64,000 bases of DNA from IDS-8 sp964607425 (GCA_964607425.1 CAZSKQ010000006.1:10270-74269); one strand, 5' to 3'; shown: positions 8,324-17,082, counted from the stretch's first letter. Made by a program: numbers and translations. The notes: generated from the letters alone by a model not told the origin.

Positions 8324-8527
8324 TCAATCCTTGACGATGAAAGTCACCTTCATGGTGACGCGGTATTCTTCGATGCTGCCGCCCGAGACCTTCACCTTCT
8401 GCTCGCTCACCCACGCCTCCTGCGCGCCCTCGATAGTGCGTGAAAAGCGATCAAGGCCCTGGGCAATCGCATCTTCGAAGCTCTTGGTCGAAGAGGCGCT
8501 TATCTCGGATACTTTGGCAACGCTCAT
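8324..8527 (-). CDS. dodecin family flavin-storage protein
   Basis: The product has 67 residues, the normal dodecin size. The sequence SVAKVSEISASSTKSFEDAI followed by GLDRF, EGAQEAWV and EYRVTMKVTFIV is the dodecin signature, including the tryptophan that stacks on the flavin. Dodecins form dodecameric shells that bind and protect FMN, riboflavin or coenzyme A in the cytoplasm. The ATG at 8527 is chosen over the ATG two codons upstream because GGAG then has a six-base spacing. A promoter was not identified. Confidence 0.9.
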   Translation of the reverse strand: MSVAKVSEISASSTKSFEDAIAQGLDRFSRTIEGAQEAWVSEQKVKVSGGSIEEYRVTMKVTFIVKD

Positions 8528-8643
8528 GGTCATCTCCTGCGGCATCCCGGCCGCTCAAGCGATGCACCCTCCCCAGCTTTCACTAGCATAGACGAGTTCG
8601 ACGGCGTGAAACGCCAAAGATGTTCGACGCCCCCGGGCCCCTG

Positions 8644-9183
8644 TCAGGCCTTCGCCGCCCAGGCGCTGCACCAGCCGTCGGCATTCACCTGCTTGCCGGG
8701 GAAGATCGTGCAGGGCGCCCACTGCTGTTCCGGCGGCCCCTGGTAATGCACGCAGTTCTTGCAGAATTCGTTTACGCTGCTCGCGTCACCGCGGCTGGGG
8801 AACTGCTCCAGGTTGACGTCGCCGGCGTCGTGCTTGTAGCCGAGCGCCTGCGCCATGGCATCGCTCTCCTCCAGCTTCGGCAGGTCGGCGGGCGGCGGTG
8901 ACGAGGGATCCTGTCCGCTCGCTCCTCCCGGTGCGGGTTGCCGGCCCGCCTGCCCGGGCGCCCGGCCGCCAACCTGGTCCGGTCGCTGGCCCAGTTCGCT
9001 GGCCGCCTGGCCGGGTGGGACAGGATCATCGGTGCCCTGCTCGCGCGGGTCGTTGTCCGAGGTGGGCGGCGGCTCGGCCTCCTCGGGCGCGCAACCGACA
9101 AGCGGCAGCGATAGCGCGGCACCGCCGATGGCAAACAGGAACGTCCGGCGCGATCCGCGCTGCCATTCGTCCAACTCTTTCAT
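8644..9183 (-). CDS. high-potential iron-sulfur protein (HiPIP 1), Tat-exported
   Basis: The N-terminus carries a twin-arginine motif (SRRTFLF at 11-17) and a lipobox-like LPLVGC (Cys31), so the mature protein may be lipid-anchored in the periplasm after Tat export. A Pro/Gly/Gln-rich linker (about 32-105) precedes a typical HiPIP fold: FCKNCVHYQG with two cysteines, APCTIFPGK with the third, and NADGWCSAW with the fourth, which together hold one 4Fe-4S cluster. HiPIPs are soluble electron carriers between membrane complexes. The linker is longer than in classic HiPIPs. A second, divergent HiPIP is encoded at 43134-43463. Confidence 0.9.
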   Translation of the reverse strand: MKELDEWQRGSRRTFLFAIGGAALSLPLVGCAPEEAEPPPTSDNDPREQGTDDPVPPGQAASELGQRPDQVGGRAPGQAGRQPAPGGASGQDPSSPPPADLPKLEESDAMAQALGYKHDAGDVNLEQFPSRGDASSVNEFCKNCVHYQGPPEQQWAPCTIFPGKQVNADGWCSAWAAKA

Positions 9184-9367
9184 CTCCGCCTCCGGTTACT
9201 CTCGCCGGACTCGTCCGGTGCAATATCCGTACCGGGCGCCGGAAGCCGCGACAGAGGCCCGATACGGCGCACGCGAGGCATCCAGCCTCCTTCACGTTGT
9301 AAAACTTACAGCAGCAGCCGGAATTTTCGGGACCGACCGGTTCGCGCGTCGAGCCCGACGCTTCCCG

Positions 9368-10078
9368 CTACTTCGCGCCGGACACGCCCTCCGCGGCAGC
9401 CGCCGCGCCGCTCTCCCGCGCCACCAGCCAGTTCAGGAGCGCTATCAGTTCTTCCTCGCCACCCGCTGCTTCGATGTAGGTCCGGTATTTCCCGTTGACC
9501 ACGAAGGATGGCGTACGATCGACGTGGCAATCCTTGATCCACTGGTCGGCGCGCTTCATGTCCAGCGCAACGGAGAACGATTTCGCCGCCGACAGGAACT
9601 CCTCTGCCGTGACATCGGTAACCCGGGCATAGAATGCCGCGACATCGGCAATGTCCGGCGGCGGGTCTTTGGGCCGGCGACTTTGCCTGTCCATGACGGC
9701 CAGCTCGCCGTTTTTCCAGATGGCATCGAACATCGCGACGTGCGTCTGCTCGTCGATGTTCAGTACCTTCGCGGCGTAATAGGCGCGCTGGAAAAGCGGC
9801 CACTGCTCCGCGGGAACGAAGGAAGCCGGCACGTACGTCAACTCGGCCTGGGGCGGCAGGCTGGCCGCGATCTCCTCGACCAGCGGCAGGTAATAGTCGC
9901 AGGCCGGACAGCCGTACGAAAATGCCTCCGTGACCTCCACCTTGCCCTCGCCGACGGTCGTCGGCTGTGCCGGCACAACGCGGAAGTAGTGCCGACCCTC
10001 CGTCCACTCCGGCGTGGCGCCCGACGCCTGCGCGCCGGCCAGCACCAGCGCGGCCATTATCACGGCATAGCTCCGCAT
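9368..10078 (-). CDS. dsbA: periplasmic thiol:disulfide oxidoreductase DsbA-type
   Basis: The ATG at 10078 has a GGGAGGGG Shine-Dalgarno. The signal peptide covers about residues 1-20. The thioredoxin fold carries the active site CPAC (Cys57-Cys60) in EAFSYGCPAC, an inserted helical domain, and the cis-proline loop DRTPSFVVNGKYR near 180-190. DsbA introduces disulfide bonds into secreted proteins and is re-oxidised by DsbB. The CPAC pair differs from the CPHC of E. coli DsbA, which in related enzymes tunes the redox potential; CPAC is also seen in other DsbA/DsbL-type proteins. At 236 residues it is slightly longer than E. coli DsbA because of an Ala-rich tail. Confidence 0.85.
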   Translation of the reverse strand: MRSYAVIMAALVLAGAQASGATPEWTEGRHYFRVVPAQPTTVGEGKVEVTEAFSYGCPACDYYLPLVEEIAASLPPQAELTYVPASFVPAEQWPLFQRAYYAAKVLNIDEQTHVAMFDAIWKNGELAVMDRQSRRPKDPPPDIADVAAFYARVTDVTAEEFLSAAKSFSVALDMKRADQWIKDCHVDRTPSFVVNGKYRTYIEAAGGEEELIALLNWLVARESGAAAAAEGVSGAK

Positions 10079-10150
10079 GACTCCCCTCCCCCCGGACAAA
10101 GAATCCGGTGCGCAGGATAGCACCGGAAGCCCTGGGGTATCGAACGCTCG

Positions 10151-10711
10151 TCAGCCTCCGAAGAACTCGTGCTGGACTACGATTTTTGCCGCCAGCCCGA
10201 TCAGGACGATGCCGCCCACCATCTGCGCCCGCGGACCGATAGCGTCGCCCGCCACCTTGCCCACGAAGACCCCGCCGGCCGCGAACAGGAAGCCGGTCGC
10301 TCCCAGCACGGCGCAGGCGACGGCAATGCTGTACTGCAGCCCGGCGAGCGTAGCGCCTGCCGCGGCGGCATCGATGCTGGTCGCGATCGCGACGACAAAA
10401 AGCGACGCGCCGCCGTTCGATTCGCCGCTCTCGCCGCCCAGGCGCCTGCCCAGGTACCCTTCCTTCAACATATGCAACCCGATCAGGAGCAACAGCACGA
10501 ACGCCACCCAGTGGTCCACATCACGGAAGGCGCTGATAACGGCGGCGCTCAAGCTCCAGCCGAGGAGCGGCATCAATCCCTGGGCGGCGCCAAGCGCAAG
10601 GCCGACGGAGAGCGCGGTGCGAACCGTTCCGGAATTGACGCTCACGCCGCGGCTGAGCGCGACGGCCAGAACATCCATTGAAAGCGCAAGCGCCAGCAGT
10701 AGTAAGGACAT
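10151..10711 (-). CDS. mntP: manganese efflux pump MntP
   Basis: The ATG at 10711 gives a 186-residue protein with six hydrophobic helices. The family signature is present twice as an acidic membrane motif: ALALSMDVLAVALSRG in helix 1 and VVAIATSIDAAAAGATLAG in helix 4, whose aspartates are needed for Mn(II) transport in characterised MntP. It exports manganese from the cytoplasm. In E. coli the gene is preceded by a yybP-ykoY riboswitch; no such motif could be recognised here, but a 9-bp inverted repeat lies 41-70 bases upstream. It diverges from the PAP2 gene. Confidence 0.9.
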   Translation of the reverse strand: MSLLLLALALSMDVLAVALSRGVSVNSGTVRTALSVGLALGAAQGLMPLLGWSLSAAVISAFRDVDHWVAFVLLLLIGLHMLKEGYLGRRLGGESGESNGGASLFVVAIATSIDAAAAGATLAGLQYSIAVACAVLGATGFLFAAGGVFVGKVAGDAIGPRAQMVGGIVLIGLAAKIVVQHEFFGG

Positions 10712-10751
10712 GGAATGCCAGGCGCCCGGCGCAAAGTTGCCGCAGGGCGAC

Positions 10752-10781
10752 GTATGGTTCATAAACGACGGCGAACCATAC
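10752..10781. promoter_or_regulatory. perfect 9-bp inverted repeat in the mntP / PAP2 divergent region
   Basis: GTATGGTTC and GAACCATAC pair perfectly around a 12-base spacer. The element lies between two divergent genes, 41 bases before the mntP start codon and 49 bases before the PAP2 start. It may be an operator or a hairpin in the mntP leader. Its sequence does not match the E. coli MntR box as I know it. Confidence 0.4.
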
Positions 10782-10829
10782 CAGACGTTTCGCGGCTCGC
10801 GGAACGGCGGTTAGCCCGGGGAGGACACC

Positions 10830-11582
10830 GTGTCTATTGCGCAGCGCATCATCCGGCCCTTCGCGGCCGGTTTCGAGTGGCTGGGGCTGCACGAGCTGCC
10901 GGCACTGCTGGCCGTCGTCGTGCTGTCCGGCGGGGTCTGGGCTTTCATCGAGGTGGCGGACGAGGTCGTCGAGCACGAGTCCCGCCGCGTCGATCACGCG
11001 CTGTTGCTCGCCTTGCGCAGCGCCGCCGATCCCGGCGATCCGCTGGGCCCGCCCTGGATCGAGGAGATGGCGCGCGACTTCACGGCGCTGGGCGGAACCG
11101 GCGTGCTGGCGCTGGTGACGATCGCCACGGTCGGCTACCTGCTGCTCGCCGGCCGCGGGCGCACCGCGCTGCTCACGGTGACGGCGGTCGCTGGCGGACT
11201 CCTCCTCAGCACCTTGCTCAAGGCGGGCTTCGATCGCGCGCGGCCGGACCTGGTGCCCCACGAATCGGTGGTGTACACCGCGAGCTTCCCCAGCGGGCAC
11301 TCCATGATGGCCGCGGTTACTTACCTGACGCTCGCCGCCATCCTGACGCGCGTGCTCGCGACCCCGTTACTGAAAGCCTGGGCCTTGCTGGTCGCCGCTT
11401 TCATCACCCTGCTGGTAGGCGTGAGCCGCGTGTACCTGGGCGTGCACTGGCCCACGGACGTGCTCGGCGGCTGGGCCGCCGGTGCCGCCTGGGCCGCCAT
11501 GTGCTGGCTCGCGGCGCGGCAGCTCCAACGCCGGCAGCTCGTCGAGCCGCGGGAAAAAGACGGGCGGCCGCTTCAGGCCTGA
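10830..11582 (+). CDS. PAP2-family membrane phosphatase
   Basis: The start is GTG at 10830 behind GGGGAGG. The 250-residue protein has about six membrane helices and the three PAP2 active-site motifs on the periplasmic side: KAGFDRARP (about 130-138), PSGH (about 154-157, with the proton-donor histidine) and SRVYLGVHWPTD (about 196-207, with the nucleophilic histidine). Such enzymes dephosphorylate undecaprenyl pyrophosphate, phosphatidylglycerophosphate or phosphatidate; the substrate cannot be chosen from sequence. Its last codons overlap the end of the convergent MFS gene by ten bases. Confidence 0.88.
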   Translation: MSIAQRIIRPFAAGFEWLGLHELPALLAVVVLSGGVWAFIEVADEVVEHESRRVDHALLLALRSAADPGDPLGPPWIEEMARDFTALGGTGVLALVTIATVGYLLLAGRGRTALLTVTAVAGGLLLSTLLKAGFDRARPDLVPHESVVYTASFPSGHSMMAAVTYLTLAAILTRVLATPLLKAWALLVAAFITLLVGVSRVYLGVHWPTDVLGGWAAGAAWAAMCWLAARQLQRRQLVEPREKDGRPLQA

Positions 11583-13237
11583 CGCGACGGATCGTTCATC
11601 GGGTCGGCCATTGCACGCGCCCGTGCCGTCACGGCGCCGGGCGGCGAACTCGTCTGGCGCTCGATCATCCGCCGCACCTTCGGCTGCCCGGGCCCGCGGT
11701 GCAGGCGATTGATGCGATCCCAGACGATCGCGTCGTCCTGCGTCGCCCGCTGGCTCTGCCGGACGTAGTCGAGCCACGTCGGGGTATCGAAGCGTTCCAT
11801 CCAGAGCTCCGGTTCCGCCAGGTCCCGCAAGAGCGTCCAGTGCCGCGCTCCGTCGCGGCGCCGGATGCGCCGCCGGTCGCCCATGGCCGCGAGAAACTCG
11901 AGCACGTTTTCCTCGGCAATGCGGTACTCGACGCTGATGACGACCGGGCCGCTGCGCTGCTCGATCTCGACCGCGATCTCGGGCTCGCGCCAGCGGTGCA
12001 GCAGGTCGAGATTCAGCGCGACCGTGTCGGGTTGTGCGAACCGTACGCCCATCGCCGCGCAAAAGAGGAGCACGGCGGATGAGAGCAGCAGTGTTTGCGG
12101 GAGGCCGAATTCGGCGGTCACGAGGCCGGCGAGCCAGCTGCCGCCGGCGATACCCGCGAAGGTGAGCATCTGGTAGAGCGACAGCGCGCGGCCCACGACC
12201 CAGCGCGGCGCCGAGGTCTGCACCGTCACGTTGAACGTGGAGAGTGCCAGCACCCAGCCGGCGCCGCTCAGCAACTGCACAGCCATCGTCAACGGCAGCC
12301 AGGGACTTACGGCCGTGGCCGCGGTTGCCGCCGCGAAAGCGAGCACCGCGACCCGGACGATGGCCTCGTTCGACATCGTCCGCCGCATCCCGTGCGCGAG
12401 CAGCGCGCCGCCCACGGCGCCGGCGCCGAAAGCGCCCAGCAGGAGTCCGTAGGTCACCGAGCCGCCGCTCACGAGATCGCGGGCAATCAACGGCATGAGC
12501 GATATCAATGCACTCGCGCCCACGCCGAAGACGAACCCCCGCAGCAGGGACGACTTGATGTTGGGCGACATGGCCACGTAGCGCATGCCGGCGAGGATTG
12601 CGGTGCCGAGCCGCTCCCGCGGGAGTGTCCGCTCCTCGGGGGGCAGCCGCCAGCGCGCCAGCACGCCAATGATGCCGATGTAGCTCACGGCATTGATCGC
12701 GAATGCCATCGCCGCGCCCGCAGCCGCCACGATGAAACCGCCGACGGCCGGCCCGACGCTGCGCGCGACATTAAAGCCCATGCTGTTCAGGGCTACCGCC
12801 GTGGGCAGGTCGTCCCGCGGCACCATGTCCGCCACCGACGCCTGCCACGCGGGCGCATTGAACGCCGCCCCGCAGCCGATGAGGAAGGTCAGCGACAGCA
12901 GCAGCCACGGCGTAATCAGGCCGAGGTACGCGAAAGCCGCCAGCACCACGGATACCAGCAGCATGAATACCTGCGTGGCGAGCATGATCAGCCGCCGGTC
13001 GAAACTGTCCGCGAAAGCGCCCGCCACCAGCGCAAACAGCACGATGGGCAGCGTTGTCGAGGACTGGACGAGCGTCACCATTTCCGCCGAGGCGGCAATC
13101 GACAGCATCAGCCACGACGCGCCGACGATCTGGATCAGCCCGCCGAACTGCGAACCGAGGTTCGCGATCCACACCTTCCTGAAGACGGGATGGCGGAACG
13201 GGGCCAGCGCGCCGTCTCGCGCGACCGGCAGGTTCAC
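11573..13237 (-). CDS. MFS exporter (MFS_3/EntS-like) with extra C-terminal domain
   Basis: The GTG at 13237 is chosen because it overlaps the stop of the upstream dioxygenase gene as GTGA, a translational-coupling arrangement. Residues about 1-405 form twelve membrane helices with the MFS motif DSFDRRLIM between helices 2 and 3 and GCGAAFNAPAWQASVADMVP, typical of the EntS/MFS_3 exporters. A further about 145 cytoplasmic residues carry a ferredoxin-fold-like region (VVISVEYRIAEENVLEFLAA, then RHWTLLRDLAEPELWMERFD) reminiscent of dimeric alpha-beta barrel stress or monooxygenase domains. The exported compound is unknown. The 554-residue length exceeds plain MFS proteins because of this domain. 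Confidence 0.8.
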   Translation of the reverse strand: MNLPVARDGALAPFRHPVFRKVWIANLGSQFGGLIQIVGASWLMLSIAASAEMVTLVQSSTTLPIVLFALVAGAFADSFDRRLIMLATQVFMLLVSVVLAAFAYLGLITPWLLLSLTFLIGCGAAFNAPAWQASVADMVPRDDLPTAVALNSMGFNVARSVGPAVGGFIVAAAGAAMAFAINAVSYIGIIGVLARWRLPPEERTLPRERLGTAILAGMRYVAMSPNIKSSLLRGFVFGVGASALISLMPLIARDLVSGGSVTYGLLLGAFGAGAVGGALLAHGMRRTMSNEAIVRVAVLAFAAATAATAVSPWLPLTMAVQLLSGAGWVLALSTFNVTVQTSAPRWVVGRALSLYQMLTFAGIAGGSWLAGLVTAEFGLPQTLLLSSAVLLFCAAMGVRFAQPDTVALNLDLLHRWREPEIAVEIEQRSGPVVISVEYRIAEENVLEFLAAMGDRRRIRRRDGARHWTLLRDLAEPELWMERFDTPTWLDYVRQSQRATQDDAIVWDRINRLHRGPGQPKVRRMIERQTSSPPGAVTARARAMADPMNDPSRQA

Positions 13238-14013
13238 CCGATCCGGACCGTCAACATGGACACCGACCCTCCGTCCACGCCTTCCACCGGGAAGGTCACG
13301 GGTTCGTCGCCCTGTCTCTGCGCCAGCACGTAAAGCAGCGGCAGATAGTGCTCCGGGGTCGGTATGGACATTATGGCCTCGCGGCCGAGTGTTTCGTATT
13401 CGACTAAAGGCGCGTGCTCGCCGGCGAGCAGGAGCTCGCGCGCCCGACGTTCGAACGCGCTCGCCCACGCGTAGGGCTCGGGCACGTGCCGGCCCCAGCC
13501 GTAAGCGTGGAGATTGTGGACGATGTTACCGCTGCCGGCGACGAGGATACCCTCCTCGCGCAGCGGCTTGAGCCGCGCCGCCAGCTCGAAATGCGCGGCC
13601 GGAGGGAGGGTGGCGTCGATGGCGAGCTGCACCACCGGCACGTCGGCATCCGGGTACACGTGGCACAGGACCGACCAGGTGCCGTGATCCAGCCCCCAGT
13701 CATCGGCGAGCCGCACCGACGTTGGCGCGAGCAGCGCGGCGACGCGCTCCGCGAGTTGCCGGTCGCCCGGTGCCGGGTACTGGACCTGGTAGAGCTCTTT
13801 GGGGAAGCCGCCGAAATCGTGGATAGTCCTGGGCTCGTCAACCGCAGTGACGGCGGTATCCTCGATATACCAGTGCGCGGAAACGACGAGGACTGCCCGG
13901 GGTCTGCCGATCGACTCGCCGATCGTGCGCCAGCCTGCCGTCCAGCCGTTCGACTGGATAGCATTCATCGGATTGCCATGTCCGAAAAAAATCGCCGGCA
14001 TTCTGTCAGGCAT
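13234..14013 (-). CDS. LigB/YgiD-type extradiol dioxygenase (4,5-DOPA dioxygenase family)
   Basis: The protein has 259 residues from the ATG at 14013, or 255 from an in-frame ATG at 14001; neither has a strong Shine-Dalgarno. The metal and catalytic histidines of the class III extradiol family are visible: FFGHGNP (about 12), VVSAHWY (about 46), DWGLDHGTWSVLCHVYP (about 110-120) and GSGNIVHNLH (about 170). YgiD homologs open the ring of catechol-type compounds such as L-DOPA. It is cytoplasmic and coupled to the MFS exporter by a four-base overlap, so the pair may process and export or expel a catechol product. The phospholipase-D gene diverges only 22 bases away. Confidence 0.85.
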   Translation of the reverse strand: MPDRMPAIFFGHGNPMNAIQSNGWTAGWRTIGESIGRPRAVLVVSAHWYIEDTAVTAVDEPRTIHDFGGFPKELYQVQYPAPGDRQLAERVAALLAPTSVRLADDWGLDHGTWSVLCHVYPDADVPVVQLAIDATLPPAAHFELAARLKPLREEGILVAGSGNIVHNLHAYGWGRHVPEPYAWASAFERRARELLLAGEHAPLVEYETLGREAIMSIPTPEHYLPLLYVLAQRQGDEPVTFPVEGVDGGSVSMLTVRIG

Positions 14014-14035
14014 CGCAACGTACACTGGAGAGGTG

Positions 14036-15634
14036 ATGGTCAACGATAGCACAACGCTTCCGCGGCGCCGCCGCGGCACGGGGGGCATGAAGCGTCTGAT
14101 GGCAATCGGGGCGGCAATCGTCATCGGCATCCTGCTGCTTGGTACGGCTCTCGTGCTGGTCGATGTGTTCAGTCCGCTGCCCTCGCTCGAGAACCGCAGT
14201 ACGTCGACTGCTTTCACGGATACGGCCGACACGCGGCTGGGGGCGGCAATCGCGCCCCGGGTGCGGACCCATCCCGGAACCTCCGGCATTTACCCGCTGG
14301 CCGACGGACCCGATGCTTTCGCCGCGCGCCTGCTGCTCGCCCGCGCCGCCGAACGCTCGCTCGATATCCAGTACTACATCTGGGACGACGACCTGACGGG
14401 CATGCTGATGTACCGGGCGCTCGCCGATGCAGCCGCACGCGGCGTGCGGGTGCGGCTGCTGCTGGACGACAACCGCACGGCGGGGCTCGACCCGATCCTC
14501 GCTGCGCTCGACGCCGACCCGAATATCGAGGTTCGCCTGTTCAACCCGTTCGTCCTGCGGAGCTTTCGCCTGCTCGGCTACGCCACCGATTTCGTCCGCT
14601 TGAACCGCCGCATGCACAATAAATCGTTTACCGTCGACAACCAGGTCACGATTATCGGCGGGCGCAATATTGGCGACGAATACTTCGGCGCCGCACCGGA
14701 AGGCACACTGACTTTCGCCGACCTCGACGTGCTCGCGGTCGGCCCGGTCGTCCGTGACGTCTCGGCCGACTTCGACCGGTACTGGGCAAGCCGTTCCGCG
14801 TACCCTGCGGAGCGGCTACTCCTGCCTGCCCTAACCCCCGCCGACAGCGTGCTCGTCGCCGCACCCGGGACGCGCGCGTGGCTCGAAACGGTAGCAAACA
14901 CGACGTTCGTGGAGGAACTGCTGGCAGGCACGCTGGACTTCGAATGGGCGCCGACGCGCATGATCAGCGACCACCCGGCCAAGGGACTGGGACTGGCGCC
15001 GCCGGAAACGCTGTTCCCGCAGATCCTCTCGAACGCACTCGGCCGGCCGACGGCGGAGCTCGATCTCGTCTCGCCGTATTTCGTGCCGACCGGCAGCGGC
15101 GTGGAGACGCTGGAGGCCGTCGCCGCGAGCGGGGTGCGGATCCGGGTGCTGGTGAATTCGCTGGAGGCCACGGACGTCACCCCCGTGCATTCCGGCTACG
15201 CGAAATGGCGCGCGGAGCTGCTCGCGGCAGGCATCCTGCTATTTGAGATGCCGATGGTCACCGGCGCCATGGAACGGGAGAACGTCGGTCCCTTCGGCAG
15301 CTCGGCGACGAGCCTGCATGCCAAAACGATCGCGGTCGACCGCTCGCGCATCTTCATCGGCTCGTTCAACCTCGATCCGCGCTCGGCCAACCTGAACACC
15401 GAACTCGGTTTTGTCATCGACAGCCCGGTCCTCGCCGGCCGGCTCTCGGGCTTTTTCGATACCACCGTTCCGGCTGCCGCCTACCAGGTCCAGCTCTCTC
15501 CCGACGGCACACTGTACTGGACGGAAGAGCGGGACGGGGAGCACCTGCGGCACGAAACCGAGCCGGGCGCAAGCGTGTGGCGGCGCGCCGCCGTCGCCGT
15601 CATTTCATGGCTGCCGATCGACTGGCTTCTGTAG
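14036..15634 (+). CDS. phospholipase-D superfamily protein (cardiolipin-synthase-like)
   Basis: Two HKD catalytic motifs are present: HNKSFTVD followed by IIGGRNIGDEYF, and HAKTIAVD followed by FIGSFNLDPRSANLNTE. The N-terminus has one membrane anchor (about 18-42). The layout and the double GG/GSFN-type motif match periplasm-facing PLD proteins of the YmdC/ClsC group, which make cardiolipin by phosphatidyl transfer or hydrolyse phospholipid. The ATG at 14036 has GGAG five bases upstream; a second ATG at 14087 with a G-rich leader would shorten it by 17 residues. At 532 residues it is the expected size. The start lies 22 bases from the divergent dioxygenase start, so promoters must overlap coding sequence. 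Confidence 0.88.
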   Translation: MVNDSTTLPRRRRGTGGMKRLMAIGAAIVIGILLLGTALVLVDVFSPLPSLENRSTSTAFTDTADTRLGAAIAPRVRTHPGTSGIYPLADGPDAFAARLLLARAAERSLDIQYYIWDDDLTGMLMYRALADAAARGVRVRLLLDDNRTAGLDPILAALDADPNIEVRLFNPFVLRSFRLLGYATDFVRLNRRMHNKSFTVDNQVTIIGGRNIGDEYFGAAPEGTLTFADLDVLAVGPVVRDVSADFDRYWASRSAYPAERLLLPALTPADSVLVAAPGTRAWLETVANTTFVEELLAGTLDFEWAPTRMISDHPAKGLGLAPPETLFPQILSNALGRPTAELDLVSPYFVPTGSGVETLEAVAASGVRIRVLVNSLEATDVTPVHSGYAKWRAELLAAGILLFEMPMVTGAMERENVGPFGSSATSLHAKTIAVDRSRIFIGSFNLDPRSANLNTELGFVIDSPVLAGRLSGFFDTTVPAAAYQVQLSPDGTLYWTEERDGEHLRHETEPGASVWRRAAVAVISWLPIDWLL

Positions 15635-16072
15635 CGAAGCGACGCGCGGCTCCTCGAGCCGGAACATGACGTAACATGCCGCCAGCGCGATGGAGCTGAA
15701 AAAGCCGGCCGCGGCGGGTACGTGCTCGACCCACGGCCGGATGGCGCCGGAATACCACTGCACCAGGATGAACGACAGCTCGGCGATCATCAACAGTGAG
15801 AGTGCAAGCGCGACGAGGAATACGAGCCATCCTGGCAGCGCCGTCCAGAACCTTGCAAGAACATCATGGTACCCGCAGCGCCCGGCGAAAACGGTGAAGG
15901 CCAGGAGCAGCGCCACGATCGCGGCAGGAACCGACAAGGCCTGCAGCAGCAGCAGGTCGCGGACGCCCTCATTGCCCATCCAGCCGAAGAACGCGGCGAC
16001 CGTCGTCGCCATGCTGCTCAACAGGACGCCCGCAAACGTGATCGCGAGCCATTTGAACAGGAGCCACAGCAT
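15605..16072 (-). CDS. integral membrane protein of unknown function, 155 aa
   Basis: The ATG at 16072 follows the DUF2909 stop by four bases. The sequence has four hydrophobic helices: near 3-25, 35-58 (LLLLQALSVPAAIVALLLAF), 72-97 (WLVFLVALALSLLMIAELSF) and 115-135. The ends are polar, and the C-terminus is basic (QKPVDRQP). No family was recognised. Its last bases overlap the end of the convergent phospholipase-D gene by 30. Coupling to DUF2909 suggests a joint membrane function. Confidence 0.6.
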   Translation of the reverse strand: MLWLLFKWLAITFAGVLLSSMATTVAAFFGWMGNEGVRDLLLLQALSVPAAIVALLLAFTVFAGRCGYHDVLARFWTALPGWLVFLVALALSLLMIAELSFILVQWYSGAIRPWVEHVPAAAGFFSSIALAACYVMFRLEEPRVASLQKPVDRQP

Positions 16073-16076
16073 GCCG

Positions 16077-16262
16077 CTACTCGAGCATCCCGAAATGCCA
16101 GGACACGACCAGCAGAACAATGAGGAGCAGAGAAAAGCCGACGCGCCACATCAACGCCTGGTTCACCTTAACCGGATCGTGGTTGCTGGAGGTCATATGG
16201 AACAACGCCGAGCCGAGGCTGAACACGACGGCAATGAAAACGATGGCTATTAGCAGTTTCAA
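16077..16262 (-). CDS. DUF2909-type small twin-helix membrane protein
   Basis: The 61-residue product has two hydrophobic helices (about 2-22 and 41-59) joined by SSNHDPVKVNQALMWRVGFS, the layout of DUF2909 proteins, which in many Gammaproteobacteria sit near terminal oxidase assembly genes. The start is a TTG at 16262. It is the first gene of a pair with the 155-residue membrane protein. The function is not known. Confidence 0.65.
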   Translation of the reverse strand: MKLLIAIVFIAVVFSLGSALFHMTSSNHDPVKVNQALMWRVGFSLLLIVLLVVSWHFGMLE

Positions 16263-16302
16263 TACGATAACCCTGTCAGTCGAGCGGAAAAGCGAAGGAC
16301 AA

Positions 16303-17073
16303 TCACGCCGCGACTGAGCCGCCCTGGCGGGCTTCCCGGATGAGGCGATAAGCGGTGCTGATCTCGCGCGTTCGCTCCTCGGCGATCTCGCGCATGCTTT
16401 CCGGCAGGCCCTTGCCCGCCAGCTTGTCGGGATGATTCTGGCTCATCAGCCGACGGTATTTGCGCTTGATCTCGGCATCGCTGGCCGAGGAGCTTACGCC
16501 AAGGGAGGCATAAGCATCGTCCAGTTTTTTCTGCCGCGACGGCTGGTGCCCGGTGCCGGTGCGAAGCATGGCCTCGAGCTGCGCGATGTGCGCTTCGGAA
16601 AGCCCAAGCCCGCGCGCCATGCGCACGAGCATCTCGTGCTCGGCCGGGTGCACCCCGCCGTCGGCGGCAATAGCCATCAGTTGCAGCTGCAGGAAGATCT
16701 GCAGCAACGGACCGCGGCCCCGCAATACTGCGCGCAAGGCGGCAATTTCGGCGTCGAGGTCGAAGGCAGGCGATTTGCCCCGATTGAACGCAGCCTTGGC
16801 TGCCTCCCGCTGCTCGGATGAGAGGTGCAGGCGGTCGAACAGGGCCTCCGCTACCTTGATCTCGTCCCGGGTGACCGCGCCATCCGCCTTGCACAAGGCA
16901 CCCATGGCGGCAAACGTGGAGTCGAGAAACTGTGCCTGGGTCCGGCCGAGCCCGCCGCGGACGGCATGCCCCAGCAACCAGCTGATGCCCCAGGCCAGCA
17001 ACAGCCCCAGGATCAGCCCGCGGAAGCCGCCGATGGCGAAGCCGATCGCCGCCGCAATGAAAAAGACGAACAT
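16303..17073 (-). CDS. djlA: DjlA-type membrane-anchored J-domain co-chaperone
   Basis: The 256-residue protein has the three-part DjlA layout. An N-terminal glycine-rich membrane helix (1-35, with GGFRGLILGLLLAW) is followed by a TerB-like helical domain (about 50-170, FAAMGALCKADGAVTRDEIK and MAIAADGGVHPAEHEMLVRM) and a C-terminal J-domain (about 185-250). The J-domain keeps the HPD motif (QNHPDKL) needed to stimulate DnaK ATPase. DjlA is a type III inner-membrane co-chaperone linked to envelope-stress signalling. It follows the MaoC gene by nine bases and is probably co-transcribed with it. Confidence 0.9.
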   Translation of the reverse strand: MFVFFIAAAIGFAIGGFRGLILGLLLAWGISWLLGHAVRGGLGRTQAQFLDSTFAAMGALCKADGAVTRDEIKVAEALFDRLHLSSEQREAAKAAFNRGKSPAFDLDAEIAALRAVLRGRGPLLQIFLQLQLMAIAADGGVHPAEHEMLVRMARGLGLSEAHIAQLEAMLRTGTGHQPSRQKKLDDAYASLGVSSSASDAEIKRKYRRLMSQNHPDKLAGKGLPESMREIAEERTREISTAYRLIREARQGGSVAA

Positions 17074-17082
17074 TGCGGAAGT

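Noticed and set aside
10712..10829. yybP-ykoY manganese riboswitch upstream of mntP
   Set aside because: The conserved aptamer segments as I know them could not be recognised; only a simple inverted repeat was seen.
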